A DNA stretch of 64,000 nucleotides from Formosa haliotis (GCF_001685485.1 NZ_BDEL01000001.1:1237501-1301500), one strand, 5' to 3'; counted from the stretch's first letter, positions 53,464 through 63,385 are shown. Program-made: numbers and translations. Notes: generated by a model not told the origin, from the sequence alone.

Positions 53464-55365
53464 TTACCAACCTGGGTTTTGTAATAATGCAGGGTTTAAT
53501 CTAATTTGATCTGATGGAATTGGATCTACATAATTTTTAATAGAAAAGTTTCTATTTCCTTTAATATCGAAGATTAAAGCTCCTGGTTTAACATTTGCTA
53601 TACCTGGATATGTAGATACAGATTCCTCTGTATCTGTAGTTCCGTAAGAGAATCCAGACGGATTATAAATTAAAGCTCCTGGGTTTTTAGGGTTTTCGGC
53701 AGTTTCAAATTCTGTACCGTCAACATAGTTTAAAGTTAAGTCGTGATTTAATTCACCTTCAGCAATTCCCCAACGCTTTAAGTCTGTGAAACGTTGACCT
53801 TCTCCAAATAACTCAATACCACGCTCTCTACGAATTTCACCTAACATAGTTAAGTCTGAAAACGGTGCTATTAACGCATTAGTTAAAGGTGCTACATTAG
53901 AACGCTCTCTAATTTTGTTAATAGATAAATCTAAATCTCCATCAGAAATAGCACCACCACCTAATTCTACAGTTGCTTCTGCATAAGTTAACAATACTTC
54001 TGCATAACGTAAATGAGGGAAGTTAAATGATTCACTACGTGTTTCTCTTAATTTGTGTTCTGTTACAAATTTCACACCTTGGTAACCAACACCACGTCCA
54101 CCAGATGGGTTTAATAGTTGTGGTACATATCTATAATCGTAACCAGTACCAGCATCTTCGAAATCTACACCATATTGTGCTCCACCACCATCAACATTGG
54201 CACCATATCCCCAATATTGTTTTATTGGTTCCCATACAAAACTTGTTAAACGGTAATCACGATTCTGAAATTCTGAAGTCATTTTATCATAACCTTCAAA
54301 AACTGAAGAATATTGTACAGGTAATCCATCTTCACATAAATACATATCCATTAACTTTCTAGAAGGTGTATATGGCTTTGCGTGAGAAATGTTCTGACCA
54401 ATTTGTCTTAATGTAAAATCGTAAACTGTGTAAATAATAAACTCTCTGTTATCTGCTTTGGTTAATCCTGCTGGATTAGATCCATCTTCTAAAGTAAATA
54501 AATAGAATAAGTTTCTATCTCCTAACTCTGCTCTGTGATCCCATAACTCGTAAGCCCCACTATTAATAACATCTAAAGATTCTTGTTTAGCTTGGGTAAA
54601 TAATTGCTCTACACTAGGGTATTCTGCTGGTTTAGCAGTCCCTGCTCCTACAGAATTTCCGTCCCCGTCTGTAGCTGTACCTACATACTTTTCGTAGGTA
54701 GCTGCATATAATGCAATACGTGCTTTAAAAGATTTAGCAGCTTCAGAAGACAACTTACCTTTTTCTGAATCACCTATACTATTTTCAGATGGTAATCCTG
54801 CAATTGCTACATCTAAATCTTTTAGTATTTGCCAAATCACTTCGTAACGGCTATTTCTAGGACCGTATAATACTTCCGAAGTAACATCTAAAGAGCTTGT
54901 AACTATAGGCACTCCTCCAAAACGTATTAATAATTTGTAGTGATTCCAGGCTCTAAAAAAGTGTGCAGTAGCCACATACGCTTCAATATCTGCCTGATCA
55001 CCTTCATATTCTCTTGCTTTTTCAATTAACTGATTTGCTTCTCTTAATTGATTGTAGTTACTACTCCAGATTCCGTCTGCGGTTGGAATTGGTTTGTTAC
55101 CACTCACATAAGTTGGCTGTTCACTAATGTTACCAGACAAATCTGAAGATTCGTCTCCCCCATTACCTCCTGCTACATAACCAAAAGAAGCTCTATAGAA
55201 AAAATTTGATGCTGCTTCGAAATGTTCAGGGGTTTTAAAATAAACTGCTTCCGTTACAGAGTCTTGAGGTTCTTGATCTAAGTAGTCTGAACACCCCGTC
55301 AACATGAACGCGGAAATCACAGCTGTTATCCCTATACGTTTTATATTAAAATTTATATTTTTCAT
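53464..55365 (-). CDS. susD: SusD-like surface glycan-binding lipoprotein
   Basis: The frame opens at 55389, directly beside the susC stop, but the ATG at 55365 gives the usual lipoprotein start with a lipobox (FMLTGC, Cys25). It yields 633 residues. SusD hallmarks are the N-terminal DYLDQEPQDSVTEAVYF, helical TPR-like segments (AHFFRAWNHYKLLIRFGGVP) and the C-terminal LRYAEVLLTYAEA and RRERGIELFGEGQRFTDLKRW. The protein caps the SusC pore and binds the polysaccharide at the cell surface. It pairs with susC just upstream and is followed by a strong terminator. It is longer than the usual 500-550 residues, consistent with a large or decorated ligand. Confidence 0.97.
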   Translation of the reverse strand: MKNINFNIKRIGITAVISAFMLTGCSDYLDQEPQDSVTEAVYFKTPEHFEAASNFFYRASFGYVAGGNGGDESSDLSGNISEQPTYVSGNKPIPTADGIWSSNYNQLREANQLIEKAREYEGDQADIEAYVATAHFFRAWNHYKLLIRFGGVPIVTSSLDVTSEVLYGPRNSRYEVIWQILKDLDVAIAGLPSENSIGDSEKGKLSSEAAKSFKARIALYAATYEKYVGTATDGDGNSVGAGTAKPAEYPSVEQLFTQAKQESLDVINSGAYELWDHRAELGDRNLFYLFTLEDGSNPAGLTKADNREFIIYTVYDFTLRQIGQNISHAKPYTPSRKLMDMYLCEDGLPVQYSSVFEGYDKMTSEFQNRDYRLTSFVWEPIKQYWGYGANVDGGGAQYGVDFEDAGTGYDYRYVPQLLNPSGGRGVGYQGVKFVTEHKLRETRSESFNFPHLRYAEVLLTYAEATVELGGGAISDGDLDLSINKIRERSNVAPLTNALIAPFSDLTMLGEIRRERGIELFGEGQRFTDLKRWGIAEGELNHDLTLNYVDGTEFETAENPKNPGALIYNPSGFSYGTTDTEESVSTYPGIANVKPGALIFDIKGNRNFSIKNYVDPIPSDQIRLNPALLQNPGW

Positions 55366-55389
55366 ATTCATTAAATTAAAAATTATCAA

Positions 55390-58300
55390 TTAAAAAGTAA
55401 GTTCTAAACCAAGAATCATAGTCGACACGAAAGGTGTTTGACTACCTTGTCTTGTATCTATACCCGCTTCAGGATCTAAACCATCTTTTACATTAGAAAT
55501 TACAAATAAATCGTTACCTGTTAAAGACACACGAATTCTATCTACACCTATTCTTTCTAAAGTTTGTTGTGGAAGTGAATATCCTACAGAAATAACTTTA
55601 GCACGCATATATGCTGCTTTAATAACATTCATATCGTTTAAATCGAAATTCCAAGATTTTCTAGCACCGTTATAATAACTTGCTGGTAAGTCTGCATTTT
55701 GGTTATCTACAGTCCAAGTATTTCCCAAGAATGATGCGTTTTGGTTAGTCCACCATTGCGCAAAAGGGTAAGCAAGAGAACCTGTTCTAACTATATTTAC
55801 ATCGGCAACTCCTTGAAAGAACGTGCTAAAATCGAATCCTTTGTATGCAAACCCTAAATTAATACCAAAACTTTTGTGTGGGTTCGTATCCCCTACATAC
55901 ACTAAATCGTCTTCGTTAATAATACCATCTCCACTTACATCAACACGTTTTACTGTACCAGGTACTAAACGGTCGGCACTTCTATAGTTAGGTAATAATG
56001 TTCCTGCCTTCATTCCATTTTGATTTGAAGGATCTATAAAACCTACTTCATTGTAGTAGTTTAAGACTTCTTCTTCTGTAGACATTATACCATCTGTTTT
56101 GTAGGCATAAATGGCATTTAGTGGTTTACCTTCTAACACACCATTAACACCTTTAGCAATATTTTGTGCGCCTTCCATTCTAGTAACTTCACTAGTATTA
56201 TCCCAGAAGCTTAAACCTACATTATAGCTAAAGTCTCCTATTTGATCTCTCCAGTTAACCGATAATTCGTAACCCGTAGTTTCAAATGTACCACTATTTG
56301 TTTTAGGTGCTGTGGCTCCTAATACTTGTGGATAGGTAATATTAATTAACATGTCGTCATTTTTACGAATAAAATATTCTGCAGTTGCGTTTAAGCGGTT
56401 ATTAAAAATCGCAAAATCCAGTGCGAAGTTTGTTGTTCCAACACGCTCCCAAGTACGATCTGTGGATGTAATACCATTAATATAAGCTGTATTATATAAT
56501 TCTGGGCTAGTACCAAAAATTGTAGATCCATACCCAATACTAGAGTAGTAATCGTAAGCACCAATACCTACAACCGATCCTGTTTCACCATACGATGCAC
56601 GAACCTTTAACAAATCAAAGAATCCGCCTTCCATAAATGACATTTCAGAAAATACGATACCGGCAGAGCCTCCGTAGAAATTCTTCCATCTGTAGTCCGG
56701 ATCTAAACGAGATGATCCATCACGACGACCTAATACTTCTAATAAATAAATTCCTTTAAAGTTATAGTTTAATTTCCCAATGTAAGATATTAAACCTACT
56801 GCATTACTACCACCTGCGTTAGTTTGTGTGGTAACGTCTCCAGTATTAATATCGTCTAACTCATCTGAAGCCATATTAGAACGGAACAAATCGTAATTAT
56901 TTGTTTGCGTTTGTTCTGCAGTATAACCAATCAATCCACCTATGGTATGATTACCAAATGTACGGTTATAGTTTAATTGGAATATATGACTTTGGAATAT
57001 TTGTTTCTGAGACTCTTCGTTTACGCTAGAGTTTAATAATGTTGTAGGCGTAGAAGTTACATTTCCTTCCCAATCATACATAGTAACCGAAGTTTTTCTG
57101 GTTGTTTTATGATTGTTTTTAGAGCTAAAGTTACCTTGGTAGTAAAAAGATAAACCTTTTACATACTTATCGAAATCGAAATTAATTTTACCTCCTAAAC
57201 GAAAGATTTCATCGTTATTTTTAGTACGACCACCTTCATCTAAATAAGCTAAACCATTGTTACCACCAAAGTTATCGTAATACTGTCCTGCTGGATTATA
57301 TAATGGAAACCAACTTGCATCTTGAACACCAAAACCAACACCTTGCGTAGGGACATCTGTAGTTCTATTATCGTAAGACACAATAAAATCTGTAGAAATC
57401 ATGTCTGATACATCATAAGTCACATTTGTACGGAAATTGTAACGTTTTTGCCCGTCATAAACAAAACTAATTGGTGAGCGTTCGTTAGCATATCCTACAG
57501 ATGTTCTGTATGTTGCTTTTTCGCTACCTCCAGAGATCGAAAGATCATGACGCTCAGAAAAAGTTGTTCCGTACATTTCGTCGAACATAGTTGGTTGATC
57601 ACTAAAATAATGATCTTTACCTAACCAGAAATAAGACTCTGGTGCCATTGGAAACGAACCGTCTATAATAGAAACTAACTCATCTCGTGTAAAAAAGCGA
57701 TAGTTAGAAGCCGCTGTTTGTTGATTTCCATCGCTATCAATAAAATCAATACCATCATTATCTCCAGCAGTTAACCATAATTGAGACCACTCTTGCATAT
57801 TTGATAAAGGGTATTCTCTAACAAAGTTTAACTGTGTTTCTCCTTTATAAGACACTTTTGGAGCAGTTCCTTTTTTACCTTTTTTAGTGGTTACTAAAAT
57901 TACCCCACCGGCAGCTTTAGTACCAAAGATTGCTGCAGCACCATCCTTCAATACAGAATAGGTTTCAATATCATTCGGGTTAAGTGTTGCTAATTGCCAT
58001 TCTGGAATTTCAAGTCCATCTAATAAAATTAACGGAGAAATGTTGTTAACAGAAATATCTCCACGAATTTTAAGATCCGTTCCTTCGTTACCAGGACGCG
58101 AAGATGTACGCGTAACAACTAAACCAGGAACCTCTCCTTGTAAAGCTAAGGCTGCACTCGATGTTCCTTTACCTTTTATCATATCGTCCCCTTTTACTTG
58201 AACAACAGATCCAGTAAGTGTTGCTTTTTTCTGAGTACCAAACCCAACAACAACAACTTCGTCTAATTCGCTCATATTCGTTTCAAGAGAAACGTTAACT

Positions 58301-58650
58301 GTAGATCTTCCTGCTACATTTATTTCCTGGGTTCCAAATCCTATAGAACTAAAAACTAGCACTGAAGAGCTAGATGGCACTTCTATTGAATAATTTCCGT
58401 CGAAATCTGTAACGGTTCCAACGCCTTGTGCACCTTTTAACAATATCGTTACACCAGCTGCTGGCATACCATCATCTTTTGAGATTACGGTACCTGTTAC
58501 GGTTAAATTTTGCTCACTTACTTTTAGCGTTTCGTCTTTTGTATATGTCTCTGTGATGGCATATGTACTACTAAAGGACAAGCCAACTAATAAAGCCAGA
58601 ACCAACTTCGGCTTTATTGAGCATTTCTTTATTTTGTTTGTTTGATACAT
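55390..58650 (-). CDS. susC: SusC-like TonB-dependent outer-membrane transporter
   Basis: This 1086-residue protein has a signal peptide (LALLVGLSFSSTYA), a carboxypeptidase-regulatory-like domain at about 48-135 (LTVTGTVISKDDGMPAAGVT) and the SusC signature DEVVVVGFGTQKKATLTGSV. A plug domain follows (KGKGTSSAALALQGEVPGLV, with DGAAAIFGTKAAGGVILVTT) and then a long beta-barrel ending in the usual C-terminal strand (STMILGLELTF). It imports oligosaccharides across the outer membrane with TonB energy. It is the only SusC in the window and forms one unit with susD. Operator-like site G lies 256 bp upstream, at the far end of a long leader region. Confidence 0.98.
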   Translation of the reverse strand: MYQTNKIKKCSIKPKLVLALLVGLSFSSTYAITETYTKDETLKVSEQNLTVTGTVISKDDGMPAAGVTILLKGAQGVGTVTDFDGNYSIEVPSSSSVLVFSSIGFGTQEINVAGRSTVNVSLETNMSELDEVVVVGFGTQKKATLTGSVVQVKGDDMIKGKGTSSAALALQGEVPGLVVTRTSSRPGNEGTDLKIRGDISVNNISPLILLDGLEIPEWQLATLNPNDIETYSVLKDGAAAIFGTKAAGGVILVTTKKGKKGTAPKVSYKGETQLNFVREYPLSNMQEWSQLWLTAGDNDGIDFIDSDGNQQTAASNYRFFTRDELVSIIDGSFPMAPESYFWLGKDHYFSDQPTMFDEMYGTTFSERHDLSISGGSEKATYRTSVGYANERSPISFVYDGQKRYNFRTNVTYDVSDMISTDFIVSYDNRTTDVPTQGVGFGVQDASWFPLYNPAGQYYDNFGGNNGLAYLDEGGRTKNNDEIFRLGGKINFDFDKYVKGLSFYYQGNFSSKNNHKTTRKTSVTMYDWEGNVTSTPTTLLNSSVNEESQKQIFQSHIFQLNYNRTFGNHTIGGLIGYTAEQTQTNNYDLFRSNMASDELDDINTGDVTTQTNAGGSNAVGLISYIGKLNYNFKGIYLLEVLGRRDGSSRLDPDYRWKNFYGGSAGIVFSEMSFMEGGFFDLLKVRASYGETGSVVGIGAYDYYSSIGYGSTIFGTSPELYNTAYINGITSTDRTWERVGTTNFALDFAIFNNRLNATAEYFIRKNDDMLINITYPQVLGATAPKTNSGTFETTGYELSVNWRDQIGDFSYNVGLSFWDNTSEVTRMEGAQNIAKGVNGVLEGKPLNAIYAYKTDGIMSTEEEVLNYYNEVGFIDPSNQNGMKAGTLLPNYRSADRLVPGTVKRVDVSGDGIINEDDLVYVGDTNPHKSFGINLGFAYKGFDFSTFFQGVADVNIVRTGSLAYPFAQWWTNQNASFLGNTWTVDNQNADLPASYYNGARKSWNFDLNDMNVIKAAYMRAKVISVGYSLPQQTLERIGVDRIRVSLTGNDLFVISNVKDGLDPEAGIDTRQGSQTPFVSTMILGLELTF

Positions 58651-59662
58651 AAAAATACTTTTTTGGTTTTACGGTTAAATTTCATAATTAAAGTGTAATA
58701 AAAAATGAACTCTAGTTAGTTCTCAGTTTTTTCTTTTAACATTTTTAAGGTTGACTCGATTTAAAAACGTTTTGAATTTTGGTAGTTTTTCATTGATCAT
58801 TGTTAGAGTGTTTTAATTAATAATATTTTAGAATTACTAAAAGTGCCTAAACATTATTAATCAGTAATTCTGTTAACAATTTTATAAATATTACTTAATA
58901 TATAGTCTAAATCATGATTCTATATCACTAAATTATCACCCATTTTCACTTGTAAACCCTTATAAACAAAGGAATAGCATAAAATACCGTTAATTTATAG
59001 TGTTAAATGATAGAAATTCCGAAATCGATATAATTTAGATACTAAATTTATGAAACCAAAATGTAATCAAGGGGTATTTTATTAAAAATTCAATTTCAAC
59101 ATACACTTTACTCCTTTCTCTTAGAAATAAACAATTGGGTAAATTTGACTTCAAGCGCTTATTTTAAGCATCCAGAACGGGCCTAATAAAGTTTCGGCAA
59201 AGCAACAATTGGTTAACCAATTATCTTGTTTAAAAATAGACTAATTGCAGTATAACCTCACTCCTATTTATAAATTCTAAGTGTTTACATCACCTTTAAA
59301 GAAGCAATACTTCTTAGCCTAAATATGCAGAATAGCTTGCTAATTAAAATTTTATTATAAAATAATTAGAGAAGCGTACCAATGAATTGTATAATAGTTC
59401 TCCAAAACGTTTCCCAATTGGATTAGAAAAAAATGATTATTCAAATTATAGATAAGAAGAATATGTGATGTGCTTTTATGGCACTTAATTCCGCCTCTAC
59501 TAAGGGGCCAACCAGGTTTTATTTACGCCTAACAGATTAAAAAAAGAGCTGAAGTGAAATTCTTAAATAATCCCGAAACCTAAGCACTGAATGGGACGCA
59601 AGTAAATCATTTCAGCCCTAATGTGGCAGAAAACAAACCATTTTAATATAGACTATCCAAAA
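58651..59662 (-). other. Long A+T-rich upstream region of susC without a recognised gene
   Basis: About 1 kb separates susC from the GH88 terminator. It holds operator-like site G (58907-58941), a 10-bp palindrome AAAACGTTTT near 58763 and a perfect 16-bp palindrome AATTGGTTAACCAATT at 59207-59222. No open frame with a credible product was seen on either strand. The 256 bp between site G and the susC start would leave room for a leader RNA. The remaining part may be decayed sequence. Confidence 0.45.
58907..58941 (-). promoter_or_regulatory. Operator-like 21-bp direct repeat, site G
   Basis: Half-sites CTAAATCATGATTC at 58907 and CTAAATTATCACCC at 58928 are 21 bp apart, 256 bp upstream of susC. 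It links the transporter pair to the same regulon as the enzyme units. Confidence 0.75.
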
Positions 59663-59709
59663 GATATAAAACACAAAAAACCCTTTTAAGAAAACTCTTA
59701 AAAGGGTTT
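59663..59709 (-). terminator. Rho-independent terminator after GH88
   Basis: AAACCCTTTTAAGA (59678-59691) and its perfect complement TCTTAAAAGGGTTT (59696-59709) form a 14-bp stem with a 4-base loop. On the minus strand it runs into TTTGTGTTTTATATC. It lies 57 bp after the GH88 stop. Confidence 0.88.
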
Positions 59710-59766
59710 ACAAAGTGAAAAAAAACAAACTTGTTTCACTTAACAAACAAACTAAAAAACTAACTA

Positions 59767-60999
59767 TTATTTCATATGACTTTTTTCCATTTTATTCAAT
59801 CGCAAAAGCGCTTCCATAAAGTAATAATCTGAATAAATAATTGGAACGTCAATTTCTGAATCATGAGGTAAATGCCCTGTAGAATGTAACAAAAGGGCTT
59901 CATTTGTATCGCCACTAAAATAAGCATCAGAACCTAAAAGGGTTATCAGCTTTTTAGCTTCGTTAAAATATTTTTCTTTTAATACTGTATCTTTTAATTG
60001 TTCTGATAGCTCTAACATTCCGCAAGCAACAACTCCTGCAGCGGATGCATCTTTTGGTGCATTTGGAATTTTTGGATCGTCAAAATCCCAATACGGCATA
60101 CCGTCTTCTGGTAAACGCTCGATGAAATGATCGGCTAATTTTTGTGCGGTAGTTAAAAAGGCTTCATCTCCAGTCTCTCTATACGACATAGAGAATCCGT
60201 AAATTCCCCAACCTTGACCTCTGGCCCACATAGAGTCGTCTGAATATCCTTGATGTGTACGGCCTTCAATAAAAGCTCCCGTTTCCTCATCAAAACAAGC
60301 CACGTGATAAATAGAATAATCTGGGCGTACCAAATATTTCATAGATACCTCTGCATGGCTTTTAGCAATATCGTACAAACGTTGATCGCCACCGTTTTTG
60401 GCTGCCCAAAACAATAACTCTAGGTTCATCATATTATCTATGATCGTGTTGTACTGAAATTTATGTTTCATTACTGGCCACGATAAAATAGTCCCAACCT
60501 TAGGGTTATAAAGGGTAGCTAAAGTATCTGCGGCAGATAGTAATATGGTTTTATAATCTTCGTTACCGGTTAATCTGTAACCGTTTCCATAACTACAATA
60601 TACCATGAATCCGATATCATGATTTTCGGCTGGAGTATAGGCTATTGTTTTTAGCGGAGCTGTAAATTTTTCTGCTCCTGCTTTAATTTCTGGATCTTTA
60701 GAATATTCGTAAGCATACCAAAGCACACCAGGCCAAAAACCTGAACACCAATCTTTAACCCCCACTAAATTCCAATCTTTTTGTCCTTTAGATATATTTC
60801 TAGGAAAACTGTCTGCACTTTTTAGATTTTGTAAGGTGCTTTTAATTTTAGTCACACTTTTATCTAAAATCAAATCTTCATTTGATTTTTGTGCTACTAT
60901 TGCAACCTCATCACTCTGTGCTTTTTTCTCTTGCTTATTATTACAAGACAGCAGGAGAGCCATACAAAAAACTGCTGTAGTAAGTTTTAAAATCTTCAT
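59767..60999 (-). CDS. GH88 unsaturated glucuronyl hydrolase, lipoprotein
   Basis: The frame opens at 61059, but the ATG at 60999 starts a clean lipoprotein signal (FCMALLLSC, Cys19), giving 410 residues. The (alpha/alpha)6-barrel shows VKDWCSGFWPGVLWYAYE, HDIGF (Asp128), TIIDNMMNLE (Asp188), and DSMWARGQGWGIYGF. The two Asp, 60 residues apart, correspond to the catalytic pair of unsaturated glucuronyl hydrolases. The enzyme removes the 4,5-unsaturated uronic acid that lyases leave at the non-reducing end, so it acts after the five lyase-type proteins in this window. It is a single-gene unit with operator-like site H 101 bp upstream and a terminator downstream. GH88 versus the related GH105 is well supported. 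Confidence 0.95.
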   Translation of the reverse strand: MKILKLTTAVFCMALLLSCNNKQEKKAQSDEVAIVAQKSNEDLILDKSVTKIKSTLQNLKSADSFPRNISKGQKDWNLVGVKDWCSGFWPGVLWYAYEYSKDPEIKAGAEKFTAPLKTIAYTPAENHDIGFMVYCSYGNGYRLTGNEDYKTILLSAADTLATLYNPKVGTILSWPVMKHKFQYNTIIDNMMNLELLFWAAKNGGDQRLYDIAKSHAEVSMKYLVRPDYSIYHVACFDEETGAFIEGRTHQGYSDDSMWARGQGWGIYGFSMSYRETGDEAFLTTAQKLADHFIERLPEDGMPYWDFDDPKIPNAPKDASAAGVVACGMLELSEQLKDTVLKEKYFNEAKKLITLLGSDAYFSGDTNEALLLHSTGHLPHDSEIDVPIIYSDYYFMEALLRLNKMEKSHMK

Positions 61000-61100
61000 A
61001 TTTATTATGCTTTTATTGAATGCTAATTTGATAAAACTTATAATGAGTACATTCACCATAAGTTACTATGCAATAATAAAAACACCTGTCACATTAACGT

Positions 61101-61135
61101 ATAAACTATGACTCAATTTTGATAAACTATAACCC
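61101..61135 (-). promoter_or_regulatory. Operator-like 21-bp direct repeat, site H
   Basis: Half-sites ATAAACTATGACTC at 61101 and ATAAACTATAACCC at 61122 are 21 bp apart and share their first nine bases exactly, which makes this the clearest example. It lies 101 bp upstream of the GH88 start at 60999. Confidence 0.8.
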
Positions 61136-61159
61136 TTTTACATACATAAAGTGCAGTAT

Positions 61160-61203
61160 TTATGGGTGTTTACTACTTTTATAGTATAAAAACACCATAA
61201 TTT
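61160..61203 (-). other. Imperfect hairpin downstream of the ThuA-like gene
   Basis: Arms TTATGGGTGTTT and AAAACACCATAA pair with one bulged G, and ACTA/TAGT pair inside the loop. It lies about 95 bp after the ThuA-like stop and may end that transcript. No U-rich tract follows on the minus strand, so a terminator call is uncertain. Confidence 0.35.
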
Positions 61204-61296
61204 ACAGGATAAATGATTTCTCCCCTTCTACCTTCTAAAAATGAAATTCGCAGGAGTCTCACTATTAGAGTTTTCAACTTTTAAACCCAATAAAAT

Positions 61297-62274
61297 TTAA
61301 TTTTCCAACTCAAACGCTCTTCTCTTGGCTTCTTTTTCTGTTGGGAAATCTGAAGGCATTTCGGTTTGGGTAATCGCTCCTGTTGCTGCCCATTCAACAC
61401 CCCGTTTAAATACTGTAATAAACCCAACCCCTTCGAAAGCTTCAACATCATGACCTAAAGTGGTATGAAACACTCTTCCTTTACCGTAATCTATAGTCAT
61501 TATTACAGGTTCTTTTTGTTGTAACTCTTCTGCTTTCAAGGTTGAAACAGCGGTAGCTAAAATAGTGACATGATTTGCCGGACCTCTTAAAAAGGCATAG
61601 CACTCATCGGAGGTATGCATCCATTGTAAAGGCATCCCGTGCATAATCGGATGTTCAGGATTGTAAGTGGTCACAAGAAACGCTTCTCGTTTGCCATGTT
61701 TTCCGCCTGGCCCAAGAGCATAATCTTTTTTAGGTTTATTGTGCTCATCGACATATAAATAGGGACCATCTTTTTCTGTTCGGCCTCCCCAGCCCCCAAT
61801 CCCAATCATATCGTTATAAGCCGGCCATTCTGGGAACGAATTATCTGCAGCATGAACACTCACAAAACCACCTCCATTTTTTACATAGGCTTCAAAGTTC
61901 TTCTGAGTTTCTTCTGGCCAAGGAGCAGCTTTATAACCGAAATTGGAAATAACCACATCATATTTTGAAAATTTAGGATTAAAATCGGGGTCAGCTTTAG
62001 GTTTTCCTTCTATTCCGTCGGCTAAATTAGCCAAGGGTAACCAATCTTTATATTTTTCACTTTTATTTAAAAACCGTGTCCTTAAAATATCGACCTTAAA
62101 CAAGCCGGTTTCTTCTAAATACTGTTTCATCATAATTGTTGATTTTGGCCACACATCGTGATTGTTCTGACCATCGACAATTAAAACTTTTATTTTCTTT
62201 TTTACTTCTGCATTACTAAACGCACTTGTACTTAAACATACACTCAGTAATAAAAACACTATTCGTTTAAACAT
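61297..62274 (-). CDS. ThuA-like protein, secreted
   Basis: This 325-residue protein has a signal peptide (LLLSVCLSTSAFSNA). A ThuA (trehalose-utilization-like) domain of class I glutamine-amidotransferase-like fold follows: KVLIVDGQNNHDVWPKST, YDVVISNFGYKAAPWP, VKNGGGFVSVHAADNSFPEW, GRVFHTTLGHD and FKRGVEWAATG. Its biochemical role is not settled. Such genes recur beside Gfo/Idh/MocA oxidoreductases, sugar isomerases/epimerases and DUF1080 proteins, which are all found in this window. It is third in the partial unit, 58 bp after the isomerase. A role in 3-keto-sugar metabolism is an inference from context. Confidence 0.9.
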   Translation of the reverse strand: MFKRIVFLLLSVCLSTSAFSNAEVKKKIKVLIVDGQNNHDVWPKSTIMMKQYLEETGLFKVDILRTRFLNKSEKYKDWLPLANLADGIEGKPKADPDFNPKFSKYDVVISNFGYKAAPWPEETQKNFEAYVKNGGGFVSVHAADNSFPEWPAYNDMIGIGGWGGRTEKDGPYLYVDEHNKPKKDYALGPGGKHGKREAFLVTTYNPEHPIMHGMPLQWMHTSDECYAFLRGPANHVTILATAVSTLKAEELQQKEPVIMTIDYGKGRVFHTTLGHDVEAFEGVGFITVFKRGVEWAATGAITQTEMPSDFPTEKEAKRRAFELEN

Positions 62275-62332
62275 GTTTCAACCTATTTTTAATTCGTTCA
62301 GGGTTATGATTATTCAGATCATTTAGAAATTT

Positions 62333-63385
62333 CTAAATCCCTAGTATTGATTTTAAAAGTTGTTCGTCGGGTTTCGCACTAGCAAAATCATCAAAACTAC
62401 GTTCTGCGGCTTCTATAATATGACTTTGAATAAACGGCGCTCCTTCTTTAGCCCCTTGATTTGAAGATTTTATACAACATTCCCACTCCATTACAGCCCA
62501 AACATCGCAGTCGTATTTTGTTAGTTTTGTAAAAATACTTTTAAAATCTACCTGACCATCTCCGAGAGATCTGAATCGACCAGCACGATCGCTCCAATCG
62601 GCATAACCGCCATAAACCCCTTGTTTTCCTGAGGCGTTAAATTCTGCATCCTTTACATGAAACGCTTTAATACGCTCGTGGTAATAGTCTATAAACTTTA
62701 AATAATCTAATTGTTGGAGTACAAAATGACTAGGATCGTATAAAATATTGGCGCGCTTATGATTTTTAGTAGCATCTAGAAATCGTTCAAAAGAGGTTCC
62801 GTCGTGTAAATCTTCTCCCGGATGCAACTCGTAACAAACATCGACGCCCTGCTCATCAAAATGATTTAAAATAGGTAACCACCGTTTTGCCAATTCTTCG
62901 AACCCCATGTCTACCAATCCTTGTGGTCGTTGTGGCCAAGGATATACGGTATGCCACAATAAGGCTCCAGAAAAAGTAGCATGCGATGCTAGTCCTAATT
63001 TCCCACTTGCAGTTCCCGCTTTTTTAAGCGTATCGATAGCCCACTCTGTTCTTGCTTTCGGGTTACCCTTAACTTTGTCTGGTGCAAAGCCATCAAACAA
63101 AGTGTCGTAAGCAGGGTTTACAGCTACCAATTGTCCTTGCAGATGGGTTGATAATTCGGTAATTTCTAATCCGTATGAATTCACCTTAGCTTTTAATTCA
63201 TCGCAATACGTATCACTTGTCGCTGCAAGATCTAAATCTATTAAACCAGATTCCCATGTTGGAATTTGAATGCCTTTATACCCTAAATCTGACACCCATT
63301 TACATAAGCCGTCTAGGGTATTAAATGGCTTTTCGCTTCCTACAAATTGTGCTAAAAATATAGCTGGTCCTTTAATTGTTTTCAT
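62333..63385 (-). CDS. Sugar phosphate isomerase/epimerase-type TIM-barrel protein, cytoplasmic
   Basis: The frame opens at 63418, but the ATG at 63385 (MKTIKGPAIFLAQFVG) matches the usual start of the family, giving 350 residues without signal peptide. Xylose-isomerase-like TIM-barrel blocks are WVSDLGYKGIQIPTW, VDVCYELHPGEDLHDG, ANILYDPSHFVLQQLDY, IKAFHVKDAEF and VWAVMEWECCIKSS. The Glu, Asp, His and Glu of these strands form the typical divalent-metal site. It probably isomerises or epimerises a sugar or keto-sugar made by the oxidoreductase 49 bp upstream. The substrate is not determined. The oxidoreductase-isomerase-ThuA order is a common Bacteroidota set for keto-sugar processing. Confidence 0.92.
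   Translation of the reverse strand: MKTIKGPAIFLAQFVGSEKPFNTLDGLCKWVSDLGYKGIQIPTWESGLIDLDLAATSDTYCDELKAKVNSYGLEITELSTHLQGQLVAVNPAYDTLFDGFAPDKVKGNPKARTEWAIDTLKKAGTASGKLGLASHATFSGALLWHTVYPWPQRPQGLVDMGFEELAKRWLPILNHFDEQGVDVCYELHPGEDLHDGTSFERFLDATKNHKRANILYDPSHFVLQQLDYLKFIDYYHERIKAFHVKDAEFNASGKQGVYGGYADWSDRAGRFRSLGDGQVDFKSIFTKLTKYDCDVWAVMEWECCIKSSNQGAKEGAPFIQSHIIEAAERSFDDFASAKPDEQLLKSILGI

Noticed and set aside
54027..54362. A 111-codon open frame on the + strand
   Set aside because: It lies fully inside susD on the opposite strand, has a biased low-complexity product and no upstream signal. Other plus-strand frames are likewise shadows of real genes.
412..61135. The recurring intergenic repeats as CRISPR or mobile-element repeats
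   Set aside because: They occur as single pairs with fixed 21-bp spacing upstream of genes, not as arrays with spacers, and no cas or transposase gene is present.
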